Position numbers and translations under genes: made by a program. Shown one piece after another: positions 38,974 to 49,361 of a stretch of 64,000 nucleotides of DNA. The notes beneath the pieces were generated by a model. It was given only the letters and a program-made list of their open reading frames with translations. It did not search any database and had not been told where the DNA came from. Numbering within the stretch: the stretch's first letter is position 1; every line of letters begins with the position of its first letter. The DNA comes from Enterobacteriaceae bacterium RIT693 (lineage in GTDB: Bacteria > Pseudomonadota > Gammaproteobacteria > Enterobacterales > Enterobacteriaceae). The stretch lies in assembly GCA_009668225.1 (NCBI GenBank), contig WJYK01000006.1, forward strand, positions 1 through 64,000, given 5' to 3'.

Positions 38974-40544
38974 GCCGCAGCTTTACGCTTGCCGGATGGC
39001 TGGCGGCAGGCCTGGTGTTTATCCCTGTGCTGCCGGGGCTTGCCCTGATGGTTCCTCCTTTACTAAGAGGTGAAACCTGGCTTGCCCTCTGGCAGGACTC
39101 ACAGTGGCCCGCAGCTCTACTTGCCACGCTTACCTCCACCCTTATCAGCGCCGGCGGCGCATTGCTGCTGGCGTTAATCATCATCTGCGGCCTGTTTCCC
39201 GGCGCGCGCTGGCAGCGCTATCTCCGACGTCTTCCGCTGCTGCTGGCCTTGCCGCACGTTGCTTTTGCCAGCGGCTTTTACTTTCTGTTTTCAGACAGCG
39301 GCTGGCTGACTCGCCTTCTCGGCCTCTCTCTGCCGCCGGATAACTACGGCGTTGCCCTCGGCATTATGCTGGCGTTGAAGGAAGCCTGGTTCTTGCTGTG
39401 GTTCTCGGCCGCGCAGCTGCAAAGCGAACGGCTGAGCCAACAGCTAACGCTCGCCAGAACGCTCGGCTACGGCGAGCTTCAGTCGCGTCTATTTGTGCTC
39501 GTGCCGCAGCTTTTGCCACGCCTGGGCTGGGCGCTGGTGGCCGTGGTTGCCTACAGCCTGTCCGTCGTGGATGTAGCGTTGATACTGGGTCCCGGTAACC
39601 CACCGACGTACGCCGTGCTGGCCTGGCAATGGCTAACGGACAGCGACATCTCCCGCCAGCACATGGGGCTTGCCGCATCCGGCGTACTGCTGCTGATACT
39701 CGGAGGTGTTGTTATTTGCGGGCGTGTGGTGTGGAAACGAATAAAGCAGCGCAGCACACAATTCTCAGGAAAACGTCATCCGCTGAGCATCACTCTCATT
39801 GGTGAAGGGGTAAGCCGGGCGCTTTCAGCTTTTGCTCTCGCGGCTGTCCTGATGCTGGCAGTCTGGTGCTTCGCCGAAGGTTGGTTTTACCCCGCGCTAT
39901 TTCCGGAGTACCTTACCCTAAGCGGCTGGCGGCAGGCAGAACTTGCGCCGCTGTGGACAGGCCTTGCTGCGGGGCTTATCAGCGCCCTTCTCGCGTTGCC
40001 CATTGTGCTACTTTGGCTACAGGGCTGCCCTCGCCGCTACGATGGCTGGCTCTTCCTTCCGCTTTTCCTTCCCGCGCTGCCGCTGGCCGCCGGGCAGTAT
40101 CAACTGTTGCTCAGGCTGGGGCTTGAAGGGACATGGCTCGCGCTTATCTGGAGCCATCTTTTATGGGTCGTGCCCTACACGCTGCTGATCCTGAAGCCCG
40201 CCTGGCAGCAAATCGATCCGCGCCTGGTGCTCGCGGCACGGACGTTTGGCTGGTCGCCCGGCAAAATTCTGTATCTCACCAAAGTCCCGCTGCTGGCTCG
40301 CCCTTTGCTGGCGGCGATGGCGGTTGGTTTTTCGGTGAGCATCGCGCAATATTTACCTACGCTTTATGCCGGAGCGGGTCGCTTCGCCACCGTAACAACG
40401 GAAGCGGTAGCGCTCAGCAGCGGCGGCGATCCGCAGCAGTCTGCTATTCAGGCCCTGCTGCAAACATTGCTGCCAATGCTGATGTTTATCGCCACCGCCA
40501 GGCTTAGTCGCGTCGTTGGCTCCCACAGAAGAGGATTACGCTAA
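38970..40544 (+). CDS. ynjC: ABC importer permease YnjC (fused two-fold permease)
   Basis: This is a 524-residue inner membrane protein with about twelve hydrophobic segments. It contains two copies of the binding-protein-dependent transport signature: LARTLGYGELQSRLFVLVPQ in the first half and LAARTFGWSPGKILYLTKVP in the second. It is thus a fused permease, as in E. coli. ATG 38970 overlaps the ynjB stop (ATGA). It works with YnjB and YnjD. Confidence 0.94.
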   Translation: MSRSFTLAGWLAAGLVFIPVLPGLALMVPPLLRGETWLALWQDSQWPAALLATLTSTLISAGGALLLALIIICGLFPGARWQRYLRRLPLLLALPHVAFASGFYFLFSDSGWLTRLLGLSLPPDNYGVALGIMLALKEAWFLLWFSAAQLQSERLSQQLTLARTLGYGELQSRLFVLVPQLLPRLGWALVAVVAYSLSVVDVALILGPGNPPTYAVLAWQWLTDSDISRQHMGLAASGVLLLILGGVVICGRVVWKRIKQRSTQFSGKRHPLSITLIGEGVSRALSAFALAAVLMLAVWCFAEGWFYPALFPEYLTLSGWRQAELAPLWTGLAAGLISALLALPIVLLWLQGCPRRYDGWLFLPLFLPALPLAAGQYQLLLRLGLEGTWLALIWSHLLWVVPYTLLILKPAWQQIDPRLVLAARTFGWSPGKILYLTKVPLLARPLLAAMAVGFSVSIAQYLPTLYAGAGRFATVTTEAVALSSGGDPQQSAIQALLQTLLPMLMFIATARLSRVVGSHRRGLR

Positions 40545-41167
40545 TGCTCAGCGTACGGAACTGCTCAATATTGCGCGACGGCAAGCCGCTGCTGGAAAGT
40601 ATCAGCTTCAATGCCGTTCCCGGTGAAGTGGTTACGCTGATGGGGCCATCTGGCGCGGGCAAATCAACGTTCCTGAACTGGATGATCGGCGATTTACTCC
40701 CGCCGTTCAGTGCCAGCGGAACGCTTCTCCTTAACCAGCGCAGCCTTGAAATGCTGCCAGTCGAAGATCGTCGTATCGGGATCTTGTTCCAGGACGCCCT
40801 GCTGTTGCCGCATCTCAACGTTGGGCAAAACCTGCTGATGGCGGTACCGGCTAATATCAAAGGGCGCTCGTCGCGACAACGCCTTGTCGCAGAGGTGCTG
40901 GGAAATGCCGGGCTGGCAAACTGTGAACGCAGAGATCCCGCTACGCTTTCCGGCGGCGAGCGTGCGCGAATCAGCGTGCTGCGCGCCCTGCTTGCCGAGC
41001 CTGAAGCCCTGCTGCTGGATGAGCCTTTTTCCAGGCTGGATCTGCCGCTGCGTCAGAGTTTCCGCGAATTTGTCTGGCAAAAAACCAACCAGCTCGGGCT
41101 GCCGGTGGTACTGGTCACCCACGATGCCCAGGATATTCCTGATCGCAGCCAGGTTATTCAGCTTTAG
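40544..41167 (+). CDS. ynjD: ABC importer ATPase YnjD
   Basis: This is a 207-residue ATPase with Walker A GPSGAGKST (34-42), Q-loop GILFQDALLLPHLNVGQNLL, signature LSGGERARISVLRALLAEPE, Walker B LLLDEPFSRLD and the H-loop VLVTHDAQD. Its start shares one base with the ynjC stop (TAATG). It energises the YnjBCD importer, whose substrate is unknown. Confidence 0.95.
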   Translation: MLSVRNCSILRDGKPLLESISFNAVPGEVVTLMGPSGAGKSTFLNWMIGDLLPPFSASGTLLLNQRSLEMLPVEDRRIGILFQDALLLPHLNVGQNLLMAVPANIKGRSSRQRLVAEVLGNAGLANCERRDPATLSGGERARISVLRALLAEPEALLLDEPFSRLDLPLRQSFREFVWQKTNQLGLPVVLVTHDAQDIPDRSQVIQL

Positions 41168-41251
41168 CCCACCGAACATGAGATATCGCAAAGAAGCGAG
41201 AACCCACGGTGACTAAACTGGCGGCTCTTTTGCTATCCTTCAGGTTATTAG

Positions 41252-42541
41252 ATGAAACGTGTTTCTCAGTTAACCACCGCCCTGCTGCTTGCCGGGCTGT
41301 CCCATATCACTTTGGCCGCCGCGATGCCTGCTGAAATGAACCTCTCAAGCGTAAAAGCCGAAAACGGCGTGGTGATCGACACCCGTCCGAGCGCGTTTTA
41401 CAACGGCTGGCCGCAAACCGTAAACGCCGTCGGCGGCCATGAACCTGCCGCGTTGAATCTCTCTGCATCGTGGCTGACGCTGATGAGCGACGAACAGCTT
41501 TTAACGTGGGCTAAACAGCATCAGTTGAACAAGTCTGGACTGATGGCGCTGTACGGTGACGACGCTCAGACTGTTAAAGCTCGCTTAGAAAAACTGGGCT
41601 TTACCCAGATTTCAATGCTCAAAGACGGGCTGCAGGATCCTTCCCGCCTGCAAAAACTGGCACATTTTGAGCAGCTGGTTTACCCGCAGTGGATCCACAA
41701 TTTGCAGAATAAAAAGCCGGTGACCGCCGCGCCTGCCGGGGACTGGAAAGTGATTGAAGCGGGCTGGGGTTCGCCGAAAAAATACCTGCTCAGCCATATT
41801 CCCGGCGCGGGCTACATCAACACCGAAGAAGTTGAAAGCGAGCCGCTGTGGAACAAAGTGTCCGACGACAAGCTGAAAGCCATGCTGGCGAAGCACGGCA
41901 TCCGGCACGATACCACGGTCATTTTATATGGCCGTGACGTCTATGCTGCGGCGCGCGTAGCGGCGATTATGCTGTATGCCGGAGTGAAAGATGTGCGCCT
42001 GCTGGACGGCGGCTGGACAACCTGGCGCGCGGCGGAGCTGCCTGTTGAACGAGGCCTTCCGCCCCAACCGGCTCCTGCTGACGATTTTGGTGCCCCAATT
42101 CCAGGCCAGCCGCAGCTGATGCTGGACATGGAACAGGCCCGGGCGCTGCTGCATCGCAAAGATGCTTCCCTGGTCAGCATTCGTTCCTGGCCTGAATTTA
42201 TCGGCACCACCAGCGGCTACAGCTACATCAAGCCAAAAGGCGAAATTGCGGGCGCGCGCTGGGGCCACGCGGGATCTGACTCCACGCATATGGAAGATTT
42301 CCATAATCCGGACGGCACCATGCGCACCGGGGACGATATCGCCGCCATGTGGAAAACCTGGAATATCACGCCGGATCAGCACGTTGCTTTCTACTGCGGC
42401 ACCGGCTGGCGCGCCTCCGAAACGCTGATGTACGCGCGGGCAATGGGCTGGAAGAACGTCGGCCTGTATGACGGCGGCTGGTACGAATGGAGCGCTGATC
42501 CTAAAAATCCTGTCGTGAGCGGCGAGCGTAAGCCGAACTGA
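41252..42541 (+). CDS. ynjE: Periplasmic multidomain thiosulfate sulfurtransferase YnjE
   Basis: This is a 429-residue protein with a signal peptide (LTTALLLAGLSHITLAAAM) and three rhodanese domains. Only the last carries the active-site loop CGTGWR with Cys382 (FYCGTGWRASETLMYARAMG). The preceding domains have LLSHIPGAGYINTEEVE and LDGGWTTWRAAELPVE. It transfers sulfane sulfur from thiosulfate to cyanide or a thiol in vitro. It follows ynjD by 84 bases. Confidence 0.94.
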   Translation: MKRVSQLTTALLLAGLSHITLAAAMPAEMNLSSVKAENGVVIDTRPSAFYNGWPQTVNAVGGHEPAALNLSASWLTLMSDEQLLTWAKQHQLNKSGLMALYGDDAQTVKARLEKLGFTQISMLKDGLQDPSRLQKLAHFEQLVYPQWIHNLQNKKPVTAAPAGDWKVIEAGWGSPKKYLLSHIPGAGYINTEEVESEPLWNKVSDDKLKAMLAKHGIRHDTTVILYGRDVYAAARVAAIMLYAGVKDVRLLDGGWTTWRAAELPVERGLPPQPAPADDFGAPIPGQPQLMLDMEQARALLHRKDASLVSIRSWPEFIGTTSGYSYIKPKGEIAGARWGHAGSDSTHMEDFHNPDGTMRTGDDIAAMWKTWNITPDQHVAFYCGTGWRASETLMYARAMGWKNVGLYDGGWYEWSADPKNPVVSGERKPN

Positions 42542-42637
42542 TTCTGGCTTGAGGATTATGCCCTTCACCCTAACCCTCTCCCCAAAATGGAGAGGGGATA
42601 AATAGCATGCGCCTTCCCCCCTTAGGGATGAGGGGTC
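42542..42637. repeat. Short intergenic inverted repeat (CCCTCTCC / GGAGAGGG)
   Basis: Between convergent ynjE and ynjF lies CCCTCTCC...GGAGAGGG (42574-42596) after CACCCTAA, with a second C-rich/G-rich pair (ttccccccttagggatgagggg) following. It resembles the GC-rich intergenic repeats common in enterobacterial genomes and may act as a terminator for both genes. Confidence 0.5.
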
Positions 42638-43264
42638 TTAATCTGCGGATTTCCCCAGCCGTTTTAACGTCTTATACCCGCCCCAGACGCGGTTCAGCGT
42701 CGTGAGCCAGCACAGTACGCCAAAGATCCACGCCAGCCAGGCAAACCAACCTGGAAACAGACAGCCAAGCACAAACAGCAGGATAGTTTCGGTGCCTTCC
42801 GTCAGCCCGCCCAGATAGTAAAACGACTTATGGGCATAGCCCGGGTTGGCGATGTCGTGCTTCTGCGCCAGGGCAGCGAACGCCAGAAAACTGCTGCCGG
42901 TGCCAATAAACGAAAACAGCAGCCACGCACCGGCGAGCGCATTTTGCGACGGGTCAGCGAGGATAAAACCAAACGGCACGAGGGCGTAAAACAGAAAATC
43001 CAGCGCGATGTCGAGAAAACCGCCCGCGTCGGTTAATCCTCTTCGCCTTGCCAGCGCGCCGTCCAGGCCATCAAGCAGGCGGTTAAACACAATGGCGATC
43101 AGCGCCAGGCTATACCACTGCAGCGCCAGGAAAGGCAGCGCCAGCACGCCCAGGGCAAAGCCCGCCAGCGTAAGGCGATCCGGCGTTATGCCAGGTTTGT
43201 CCAACGCAGCGGCGAGGCAGTTAAGGGCGGGTTTGATACGCGGATGAAGATAGCTGTCGAACAT
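42638..43264 (-). CDS. ynjF: CDP-alcohol phosphatidyltransferase family protein YnjF
   Basis: This is a 208-residue membrane enzyme of the CDP-alcohol phosphotransferase family. The signature D-G-x2-A-R-x8-G-x3-D-x3-D is read in DGLDGALARRRGLTDAGGFL followed by DIALD. About six membrane segments are present. Its precise lipid substrate is unknown. It starts directly after the ynjA stop on the same strand. Confidence 0.92.
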   Translation of the reverse strand: MFDSYLHPRIKPALNCLAAALDKPGITPDRLTLAGFALGVLALPFLALQWYSLALIAIVFNRLLDGLDGALARRRGLTDAGGFLDIALDFLFYALVPFGFILADPSQNALAGAWLLFSFIGTGSSFLAFAALAQKHDIANPGYAHKSFYYLGGLTEGTETILLFVLGCLFPGWFAWLAWIFGVLCWLTTLNRVWGGYKTLKRLGKSAD

Positions 43265-43828
43265 TTATTTTTTCCCGTTCGTCGGGCACAGCCCCTGGGA
43301 GGGGATATCCAGCGCGGCGTTAAAGCGGGCAGAAAGATTTTGAAAAGCAATCAGGGCGGTAAGCTCTGTCACCGCCTGGTCGTTGAAATGCTGCTTAAGC
43401 GCCTGTTTGAGTTCGTCAGGTACCTGCGGCGGCGTGGCGGTCATCGCTTCGGCGTAGGCCAGCGCGGCCCGCTCTTTCTCACTGAAACCCGGTTCGCTGC
43501 GCCAGTTGGCCACCGCCAACACTTTCTCCATCGACCCGCTGCGTTCCGCCAGGCGCAGGCCGTTCGCGTCGATACAAAATTCACAGCTGCACTGCTGCGA
43601 CACCCTGGTCATCACCAGCGAGCGGGTTACCGGGTCTATTTTTGCCCGACGTCTTTCCAGAAAACCGACAAATAGCGCTACCAGCCAGAATAAATAGGGC
43701 AGTCTTCCCCACCAGCGGGTCGGGTTCAGCACCGCGCCAAAATGTTTTTCCTGCATCGCCACAATCGGGCGCAGGCTTTTAGGCAAAGTTTTCAGCGGCG
43801 CAATCCAGGGCGCGCATTTCGTTTCCAT
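43265..43828 (-). CDS. ynjA: Carboxymuconolactone decarboxylase-like (AhpD-type) protein YnjA
   Basis: This is a 187-residue protein of the CMD/AhpD fold with a CxxC-type redox pair in SQQCSCEFCIDANG and the downstream helix LTELTALIAFQNLSARFNAAL. It matches E. coli YnjA along its length (NPTRWWGRLPYLFWLVALFV; DIPSQGLCP). In E. coli ynjA lies next to ynjB. Here it lies next to ynjF, on the other strand of the ynj cluster. It may act as an alkylhydroperoxidase partner. Confidence 0.88.
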   Translation of the reverse strand: METKCAPWIAPLKTLPKSLRPIVAMQEKHFGAVLNPTRWWGRLPYLFWLVALFVGFLERRRAKIDPVTRSLVMTRVSQQCSCEFCIDANGLRLAERSGSMEKVLAVANWRSEPGFSEKERAALAYAEAMTATPPQVPDELKQALKQHFNDQAVTELTALIAFQNLSARFNAALDIPSQGLCPTNGKK

Positions 43829-43901
43829 TGTTCAGTCACTCTTCTGATCGGATGTGATGGCGGGTATTATGCCACGCCTGCCCCATTGAGAATGGACACC
43901 G

Positions 43902-44312
43902 ATGCTAAAAAACCTTGATGTTGTCGCGGCTATTATCGAGCGTGAAGGAAAAATTTTGCTGGCACGTCGCCCCGAATCAGGCGATCAACCGGGGCTTTGG
44001 GAGTTTCCCGGCGGCAAAGTGGACGCCGGTGAAACGCAGCCCGAGGCGCTGGCCCGAGAGTTACGGGAAGAACTGGGGATTGCGGCACAAATAGGCGGCT
44101 ACGTTGCCAGCCATCGGCGCGAGGTCTCCGGCAGAGTGATTCATCTGCACGCCTGGCACGTCGCAACATTTAGCGGTGAGTTAATAGCCCATTGCCACAG
44201 CGAACTGGTATGGTGCGAGCCGCCGGAAGCGTTTGGCTATGCCCTCGCCCCGGCGGATGTCCCTCTGCTAACGGCGTTTATGGCTTCACGCGGCGCCAGA
44301 CCAGCGGATTAG
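43902..44312 (+). CDS. nudG: Nudix pyrimidine nucleoside triphosphate hydrolase NudG
   Basis: This is a 136-residue enzyme with a complete Nudix box GGKVDAGETQPEALARELRE followed by ELGI. It matches E. coli NudG (CTP/5-hydroxy-CTP and oxidised pyrimidine dNTP hydrolase), including VASHRREVSGRVIHLHAWHV. Its 3' end overlaps the convergent ynjH gene by 35 bases. Confidence 0.95.
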   Translation: MLKNLDVVAAIIEREGKILLARRPESGDQPGLWEFPGGKVDAGETQPEALARELREELGIAAQIGGYVASHRREVSGRVIHLHAWHVATFSGELIAHCHSELVWCEPPEAFGYALAPADVPLLTAFMASRGARPAD

Positions 44313-44565
44313 TCCCCAAGACTTTTTCATCGCGCTGGCACTGCAGCAGAATACCTTCGCTTTTGACGACCGCGCCTTCAGAGTAGTTTTTATTTTCATA
44401 AATACAGCACTGGTTGCAGGGCGGCGTCTGCGGCTGGTTGCTGTTGGTAAACACTTCCGGCGGCACCATCACGTCAACGTCAGGCTGACGGTGCTGCACC
44501 GCCATCGCTGGCAGACTCATCATTAGTACCGCGGCGGCGGCGAGCAGGCTTTTTACTGGCATCAT
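44278..44565 (-). CDS. ynjH: Exported protein YnjH (DUF1496)
   Basis: This is a 95-residue protein with a signal peptide ([24 protein letters not shown]) and a Cys-rich mature part ([20 protein letters not shown], then ILLQCQRD). The E. coli homologue YnjH is similar, and its function is unknown. ATG 44565 has GAGGG five bases upstream. The gene overlaps the 3' end of topB by 86 bases in another frame and the nudG 3' end on the other strand. Confidence 0.85.
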   Translation of the reverse strand: MMPVKSLLAAAAVLMMSLPAMAVQHRQPDVDVMVPPEVFTNSNQPQTPPCNQCCIYENKNYSEGAVVKSEGILLQCQRDEKVLGTNPLVWRRVKP

Positions 44566-46474
44566 CACTTCCCTCTTTTTTGGCCCAACGTTTCGATTTT
44601 TTACCGTCATCCTGGGCTTTGATGCCCTTAAATGCATGGCGCACCGGCGTGGTTCGCGCCTGATGGATCAGGTTATAAAGCGTTTGCACCAGCGGCTGCA
44701 TAAAGTCCTGATAGCGGCACTGCTTTTCGCTGATTTGCGTCAGCGTCGACTCCCAGTGCGCCGTCATATCCGGCCTTGCGGCCAGCTCCGGCAGCGAGTG
44801 GATCAGCGCCCGCCCGGCGTCCGTAGAATGAATATAACGCCCTTTCTTGACCAGGAAGGCGCGTTTAAATAACAGTTCGATGATCCCGGCTCGTGTCGCT
44901 TCCGTACCTAATCCGTCCGTCGCGCGCAGGATCTTTTTCAGATCTTTATCCTGCACAAAGCGCGCAATCCCGGTCATCGCCGACAGCAACGTCGCGTCCG
45001 TAAAATGGCGCGGCGGCTGGGTTTGCCGCTCAACGACCTCACCGTGTTCACACAGCAGTTCGTCACCCTTCGCCACCACCGGCAGCGGCGTGCCGTCGTT
45101 TTCCTCATCGCGTTCTTTGTTGCCCAGAAGCGCACGCCACCCTGCTTCAGCGAGGAAACGCGCTTTGGCAATAAATTTGCCGCCGGCGATATCCAAATCG
45201 ATGGTGCATTTGCGGAACACCGCATCAGCGCAGAACTGCATTAAGTATTGACGGGCTATCAGGCCATAAACTTTAGCCTCATTTTCACTTAATGAAATAG
45301 AGGCGCTGCGGGCGGTAGGAATAATGGCGTGGTGCGCGTCGACTTTTTTGTCATCCCAGCAGCGATTACGCAGGTCGGCATACACCGCGGGCTGCGGCAG
45401 TAAATCCGGCTGATGTACGCTAATAGCGTTCAAAACCGCATGGCGCCCGGCGAAATGCTCTTCGGGCAGGTAGCGGCAGTCGGAACGCGGGTAGGTAATC
45501 AGCTTGTGGGTTTCGTACAGTTTCTGGCAGATATCCAGCACGTTCTGGGCACTCAGCCCAAAGCGTTTTGCCGCTTCAATTTGCAGGCTCGACAGCGAAA
45601 ACGGCAGCGGTGCGGTTTCCGATTCCCGTTTATCGTTATAGGCAGTCACCAGGGCCGGATGGCCGTTGATACGCGCCACAACGTGTTCCGCCAGCTTGCG
45701 GTTGAGTAAACGCCCTTCTTCGTCCTGATGCGGCTCGCAGGATTCACTCGGCTGCCAGACGGCGACAAAACGCTCGTCGGCAGGCGTCACAATATGGGCT
45801 TTCACTTCAAAATAATCTTTGGCGACGAAGTTCTCGATCTCTTCATCGCGGCGCACCACCAGGCCCAGCACCGGCGTCTGCACACGGCCAACGGAAAGGA
45901 CCCCCTGATAACCTGCGTTGCGGCCAAGAATGGTGTACGCGCGAGTCATGTTGATGCCATAGAGCCAGTCGGCGCGGGCGCGGGCCAGGGCTGACACACA
46001 AAGCGGGATAAATTCGCTGTTGGCGCGCAGGCGGGAAATCGCCCGCTCCACAGCCTGCGGGTTGAGGTCGTTTATCAAGCAGCGCTGCACCTGCTGGCGT
46101 TTTTCCGGCGCAAGCTGGAGGTAGTCCAGCACCTCATCCACCAGCAGCTGCCCTTCACGATCCGGGTCACCGGCGTGAACCACTTCGGTTGCCTGAGCCA
46201 GCAGCTTTTTGATCGCATTAAGCTGTTTTGTCACTGAAGGGCGCGGCTGTAGCTGCCATTTTTCCGGCACGATGGGCAAGTCCGCCAGGTTCCAGCGGGC
46301 ATAGCGCCCGTCGTAGGCGTCCGGCTGCGCCTGCTCCAGCAGGTGACCGATACACCAGGTCACCACCTGGCCGTTGCCGCATTCGATAAACCCGTCGCCA
46401 CGGCGATGAGGTTTGGGCAGCACGTCGGCAATCGCGCGCGCAAGGCTTGGTTTTTCCGCAATAAACAGCCGCAT
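44480..46474 (-). CDS. topB: DNA topoisomerase III
   Basis: This is a 664-residue type IA topoisomerase. [20 protein letters not shown] begins the Toprim domain, whose acidic residues are in [19 protein letters not shown]. The catalytic Tyr lies in [17 protein letters not shown]. The last ~50 residues form a basic tail ([19 protein letters not shown]) for DNA binding. It separates linked chromosomes. ATG 46474 lies four bases after the selD stop; six further upstream codons are possible but less likely. The E. coli enzyme is 653 residues; the tail differs. The final 28 codons overlap ynjH. Confidence 0.96.
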   Translation of the reverse strand: MRLFIAEKPSLARAIADVLPKPHRRGDGFIECGNGQVVTWCIGHLLEQAQPDAYDGRYARWNLADLPIVPEKWQLQPRPSVTKQLNAIKKLLAQATEVVHAGDPDREGQLLVDEVLDYLQLAPEKRQQVQRCLINDLNPQAVERAISRLRANSEFIPLCVSALARARADWLYGINMTRAYTILGRNAGYQGVLSVGRVQTPVLGLVVRRDEEIENFVAKDYFEVKAHIVTPADERFVAVWQPSESCEPHQDEEGRLLNRKLAEHVVARINGHPALVTAYNDKRESETAPLPFSLSSLQIEAAKRFGLSAQNVLDICQKLYETHKLITYPRSDCRYLPEEHFAGRHAVLNAISVHQPDLLPQPAVYADLRNRCWDDKKVDAHHAIIPTARSASISLSENEAKVYGLIARQYLMQFCADAVFRKCTIDLDIAGGKFIAKARFLAEAGWRALLGNKERDEENDGTPLPVVAKGDELLCEHGEVVERQTQPPRHFTDATLLSAMTGIARFVQDKDLKKILRATDGLGTEATRAGIIELLFKRAFLVKKGRYIHSTDAGRALIHSLPELAARPDMTAHWESTLTQISEKQCRYQDFMQPLVQTLYNLIHQARTTPVRHAFKGIKAQDDGKKSKRWAKKEGSDDASKKPARRRRGTNDESASDGGAAPSA

Positions 46475-46478
46475 CGAA

Positions 46479-47519
46479 TTAACGGATCTCAATCATTGGG
46501 CGACCGGCACGGGCGTCTCTGAGCTCCCCGATTGGGCTGAGATGAATACCGTTACGCGCCGCGACGGCAAAAACGTCGGCTTCTGCGTCAGCGCGCACCG
46601 CCAGCAGCAGGCCGCCGGAAGTTTGCGGATCGCACAGCAGGTTGCGCCATGCTTCAGGCATCTCGCCAATCAGCTGGCCGTAACTGGCGAAGTTACGGGA
46701 GGTGCCGCCCGGCACGCAGCCCTGCTCAATGTAGCTTTCCACGTCCGGCAGTTTCGGCACGCATTCGTACCACACTTCCGCCTGAACGCCCGCGCCTTCA
46801 CACATTTCGCTCAGGTGGCCAAGCAGGCCAAAACCGGTCACATCGGTCATCGCGGTCACGCCCGCGATGTCGGCAAATTCCGCGCCGACTTTGTTCAGCT
46901 GGCACATGGTTTCTGCCGCCAGCCCCTTGTGCTCCGGCTTCAGCAATGATTTTTTCTCGGCGGTGGTCAGCACGCCAATGCCGAGTGGTTTGGTGAGGAA
47001 CAGCTTACAGCCAGCTTCGGCGGAGCTGTTTTTCTTCACTCGCTCAGTAGGCACCACGCCGGTCACGGCAAGGCCAAAAATAGGTTCAGGGGCGTCAATA
47101 GAGTGGCCTCCGGCCAGCGAAATCCCCGCCTGCTGGCAGACGTAACGCCCGCCCTCAATCACTTCACGGGCGATTTCCGGCGCCAGCGTATTAATCGGCC
47201 AGCCGAGAATAGCGATCGCCATGATCGGTTTGCCGCCCATGGCATAAATGTCGCTGATGGCGTTAGTCGCCGCGATGCGGCCAAAATCGAAAGGATCGTC
47301 AACAATCGGCATGAAGAAGTCGGTGGTGCTGATGATGCCGGTGCCGTTGCCCAGGTCGTAAACCGCCGCGTCATCGCGGGTTTCGTTCCCCACCAGCAGA
47401 TTCGGATCGACAAACTTCGCCTGCTCGCTGTGCAAGATAGTTTCTAAAACCTTTGGGGAAATTTTGCAGCCGCATCCTGCGCCGTGGCTGTACTGGGTCA
47501 AACGAACGGTTTGCTTCAT
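46479..47519 (-). CDS. selD: Selenophosphate synthetase (selenide, water dikinase)
   Basis: This is a 346-residue enzyme that makes selenophosphate from selenide and ATP for selenocysteine and seleno-tRNA. The active residues are Cys16 and Lys19 in [16 protein letters not shown]; cysteine, not selenocysteine, is used at this site. Other blocks are [10 protein letters not shown]-like [37 protein letters not shown] and [16 protein letters not shown]. The ATG at 47519 has AGGAG six bases upstream; an ATG two codons earlier sits on the ribosome site. The selenocysteine-dependent genes themselves are not in the window. Confidence 0.96.
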   Translation of the reverse strand: MKQTVRLTQYSHGAGCGCKISPKVLETILHSEQAKFVDPNLLVGNETRDDAAVYDLGNGTGIISTTDFFMPIVDDPFDFGRIAATNAISDIYAMGGKPIMAIAILGWPINTLAPEIAREVIEGGRYVCQQAGISLAGGHSIDAPEPIFGLAVTGVVPTERVKKNSSAEAGCKLFLTKPLGIGVLTTAEKKSLLKPEHKGLAAETMCQLNKVGAEFADIAGVTAMTDVTGFGLLGHLSEMCEGAGVQAEVWYECVPKLPDVESYIEQGCVPGGTSRNFASYGQLIGEMPEAWRNLLCDPQTSGGLLLAVRADAEADVFAVAARNGIHLSPIGELRDARAGRPMIEIR

Positions 47520-47781
47520 GGACATCTCCTGTCGTTAGGCATTTCTACTCTAAATACTTCAAGCTGCAGCCCGAAGTATGACGAGTATATGGTAGCGCTC
47601 AAACGCCTCAGTAGTAAGTCTGACTGTCCTAAATCGCGTGTCGTTGCTCACTATGCAGGCAAAGCGGAAGTTTTGTGAAGCCAGGCCGCATTTTGCCGAT
47701 GCGCTCTTTTACTCGAATATGACAGAAATGTTACAACCGGGAGGCAACAAACTGGATAACTCACGCACGTAAGGAATAACA

Positions 47782-48531
47782 ATGAAAAAAAGCGTAATTG
47801 CCTTCTGTATTGCCGGCCTGTTCTCCTCTGCAGCCTTTGCCCTCGCACCGCCGGGAAATGACACAACCACTAAACCCGATCTTTATTACCTGACCAACGC
47901 TCAGGCCATCGACAGCCTGACGCTGCTGCCACCGCCGCCGGAAATCGGCAGCATTGCGTTCTTAAACGACCAGGCGATGTATGAGAAAGGCCGCCTGCTG
48001 CGGTCGACTGAACGCGGCAAGTTAGCCGAGGAAGATGCCAACCTCAGCGGCGGCGGCGTAGCCAACGCCTTCTCCGGTGCGTTTGGGTCACCGATCACCG
48101 AAAAAGATGCGCCTGAACTGCACAAGCTGCTGACCAACATGATCGAGGATGCGGGCGACCTCGCCACCCGCGGCGCGAAAGAAAAGTATATGCGCATCCG
48201 CCCGTTTGCCTTCTACGGCGTGCCAACCTGCAACACCAAAGAGCAGGATAAGCTGTCGAAAAACGGCTCTTACCCTTCAGGGCATACATCCATCGGCTGG
48301 GCCACCGCACTGGTGCTGGCGGAAATTAACCCTCAGCGCCAGAACGACATCCTCAAGCGTGGGTTCGAGCTGGGTCAAAGCCGCGTGATTTGCGGTTACC
48401 ACTGGCAGAGCGATATCGATGCCGCCCGCGTGGTGGGCTCCGCCGTAGTGGCCACGCTGCATACCAATGCGGCCTTCCAGCAGCAGCTGCAGAAAGCGAA
48501 AGACGAATTTGCGAAACGGCAGAAGAAATAA
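47782..48531 (+). CDS. Class A non-specific acid phosphatase (PhoN/PhoC type)
   Basis: This is a 249-residue secreted phosphatase with a signal peptide ending [10 protein letters not shown]. The signature K-x6-RP...PSGH...SR-x5-H-x3-D is complete: [28 protein letters not shown] and [20 protein letters not shown] (His and Asp of the last motif visible). It is a vanadium-haloperoxidase-type enzyme that frees phosphate in the periplasm. AAGGA lies upstream of ATG 47782. Its place between selD and ydjA is not the E. coli order. A stable hairpin follows. Confidence 0.92.
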   Translation: MKKSVIAFCIAGLFSSAAFALAPPGNDTTTKPDLYYLTNAQAIDSLTLLPPPPEIGSIAFLNDQAMYEKGRLLRSTERGKLAEEDANLSGGGVANAFSGAFGSPITEKDAPELHKLLTNMIEDAGDLATRGAKEKYMRIRPFAFYGVPTCNTKEQDKLSKNGSYPSGHTSIGWATALVLAEINPQRQNDILKRGFELGQSRVICGYHWQSDIDAARVVGSAVVATLHTNAAFQQQLQKAKDEFAKRQKK

Positions 48532-48541
48532 GCAGTGAAGT

Positions 48542-48567
48542 CCCTGCCGGGTAAATACCCGGCAGGG
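48542..48567. terminator. Hairpin between phoN-like gene and ydjA
   Basis: A perfect 11-bp stem CCCTGCCGGGT/ACCCGGCAGGG with loop AAAT lies between the convergent stops. It has no T tract. Confidence 0.6.
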
Positions 48568-48577
48568 TAACGCCCAA

Positions 48578-49129
48578 TCAGAAGCGAGAAACGAAGGCGG
48601 CGGTATCCGGCACGCTAATGGTGGTAGAGGCTTTAAGCTGCGGCGTACCAAGATAAAGGAAGCCCACCACTTTATCCTGCTCACGACCGCCCAGCCCTTC
48701 ACGAACCATGTCGTTTTCGGTCCATGCGCCGCTGCGCCAGATGCCGTTAAAGCCTTGGGCAACCGCCGCCATTTGCATCGCCATCACCGCACAGCCCGCG
48801 GAAACAACCTGCTCCCAGACCGGCACTTTATGATTAGCATCACAATGCGCAACCACGGCAATGATTTGCGGAGCACGGAACGGCGAGGTACGCGCTTTCT
48901 CAACGCCCTTCTCATCCATTCCTGCAGCGATGGCCGCCTTCTCTAACAGTTGGGCAAAGCGTTCACGACCTTCACCTTCAATCACGATGAAACGCCACGG
49001 CTGGAGCGTACCGTGGTCTGGCGCACGCATACCGGCGCGCAGAATATTCTCCAGCACTTCACCTGCCGGTGCAGGTTCAGCCAGGCGGGACGCGCTGCGG
49101 CGGTTAATCAAAAGTTCAAGTGCATCCAT
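48578..49129 (-). CDS. ydjA: Nitroreductase family protein YdjA
   Basis: This is a 183-residue minimal FMN-dependent nitroreductase. The N-terminal [20 protein letters not shown] holds the FMN-phosphate arginine block, and [20 protein letters not shown] and [11 protein letters not shown] match E. coli YdjA. Its physiological substrate is unknown. It lies divergently from sppA (232 bases apart) as in E. coli. Confidence 0.95.
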   Translation of the reverse strand: MDALELLINRRSASRLAEPAPAGEVLENILRAGMRAPDHGTLQPWRFIVIEGEGRERFAQLLEKAAIAAGMDEKGVEKARTSPFRAPQIIAVVAHCDANHKVPVWEQVVSAGCAVMAMQMAAVAQGFNGIWRSGAWTENDMVREGLGGREQDKVVGFLYLGTPQLKASTTISVPDTAAFVSRF

Positions 49130-49361
49130 TTAAAAGCCCCTTACTTACATGAAATGGCTGGCAAAGAGCAAAGCTTGTCACCAGTCTGTTAAATGATTTT
49201 CATTCACAAAATTATCACAGACGTAGTTTTTGTTACAGCCTCGCCCCGATTTCCTGCTGACATTTCCTCGCCCTCTCTTTAGGATAGCCTTTACTTTCGC
49301 CGCTTTAGCCTGCCTCATTGCGGCGTGCGGGTAATACCCTATTGAAGGTTATGGAGAAAAC

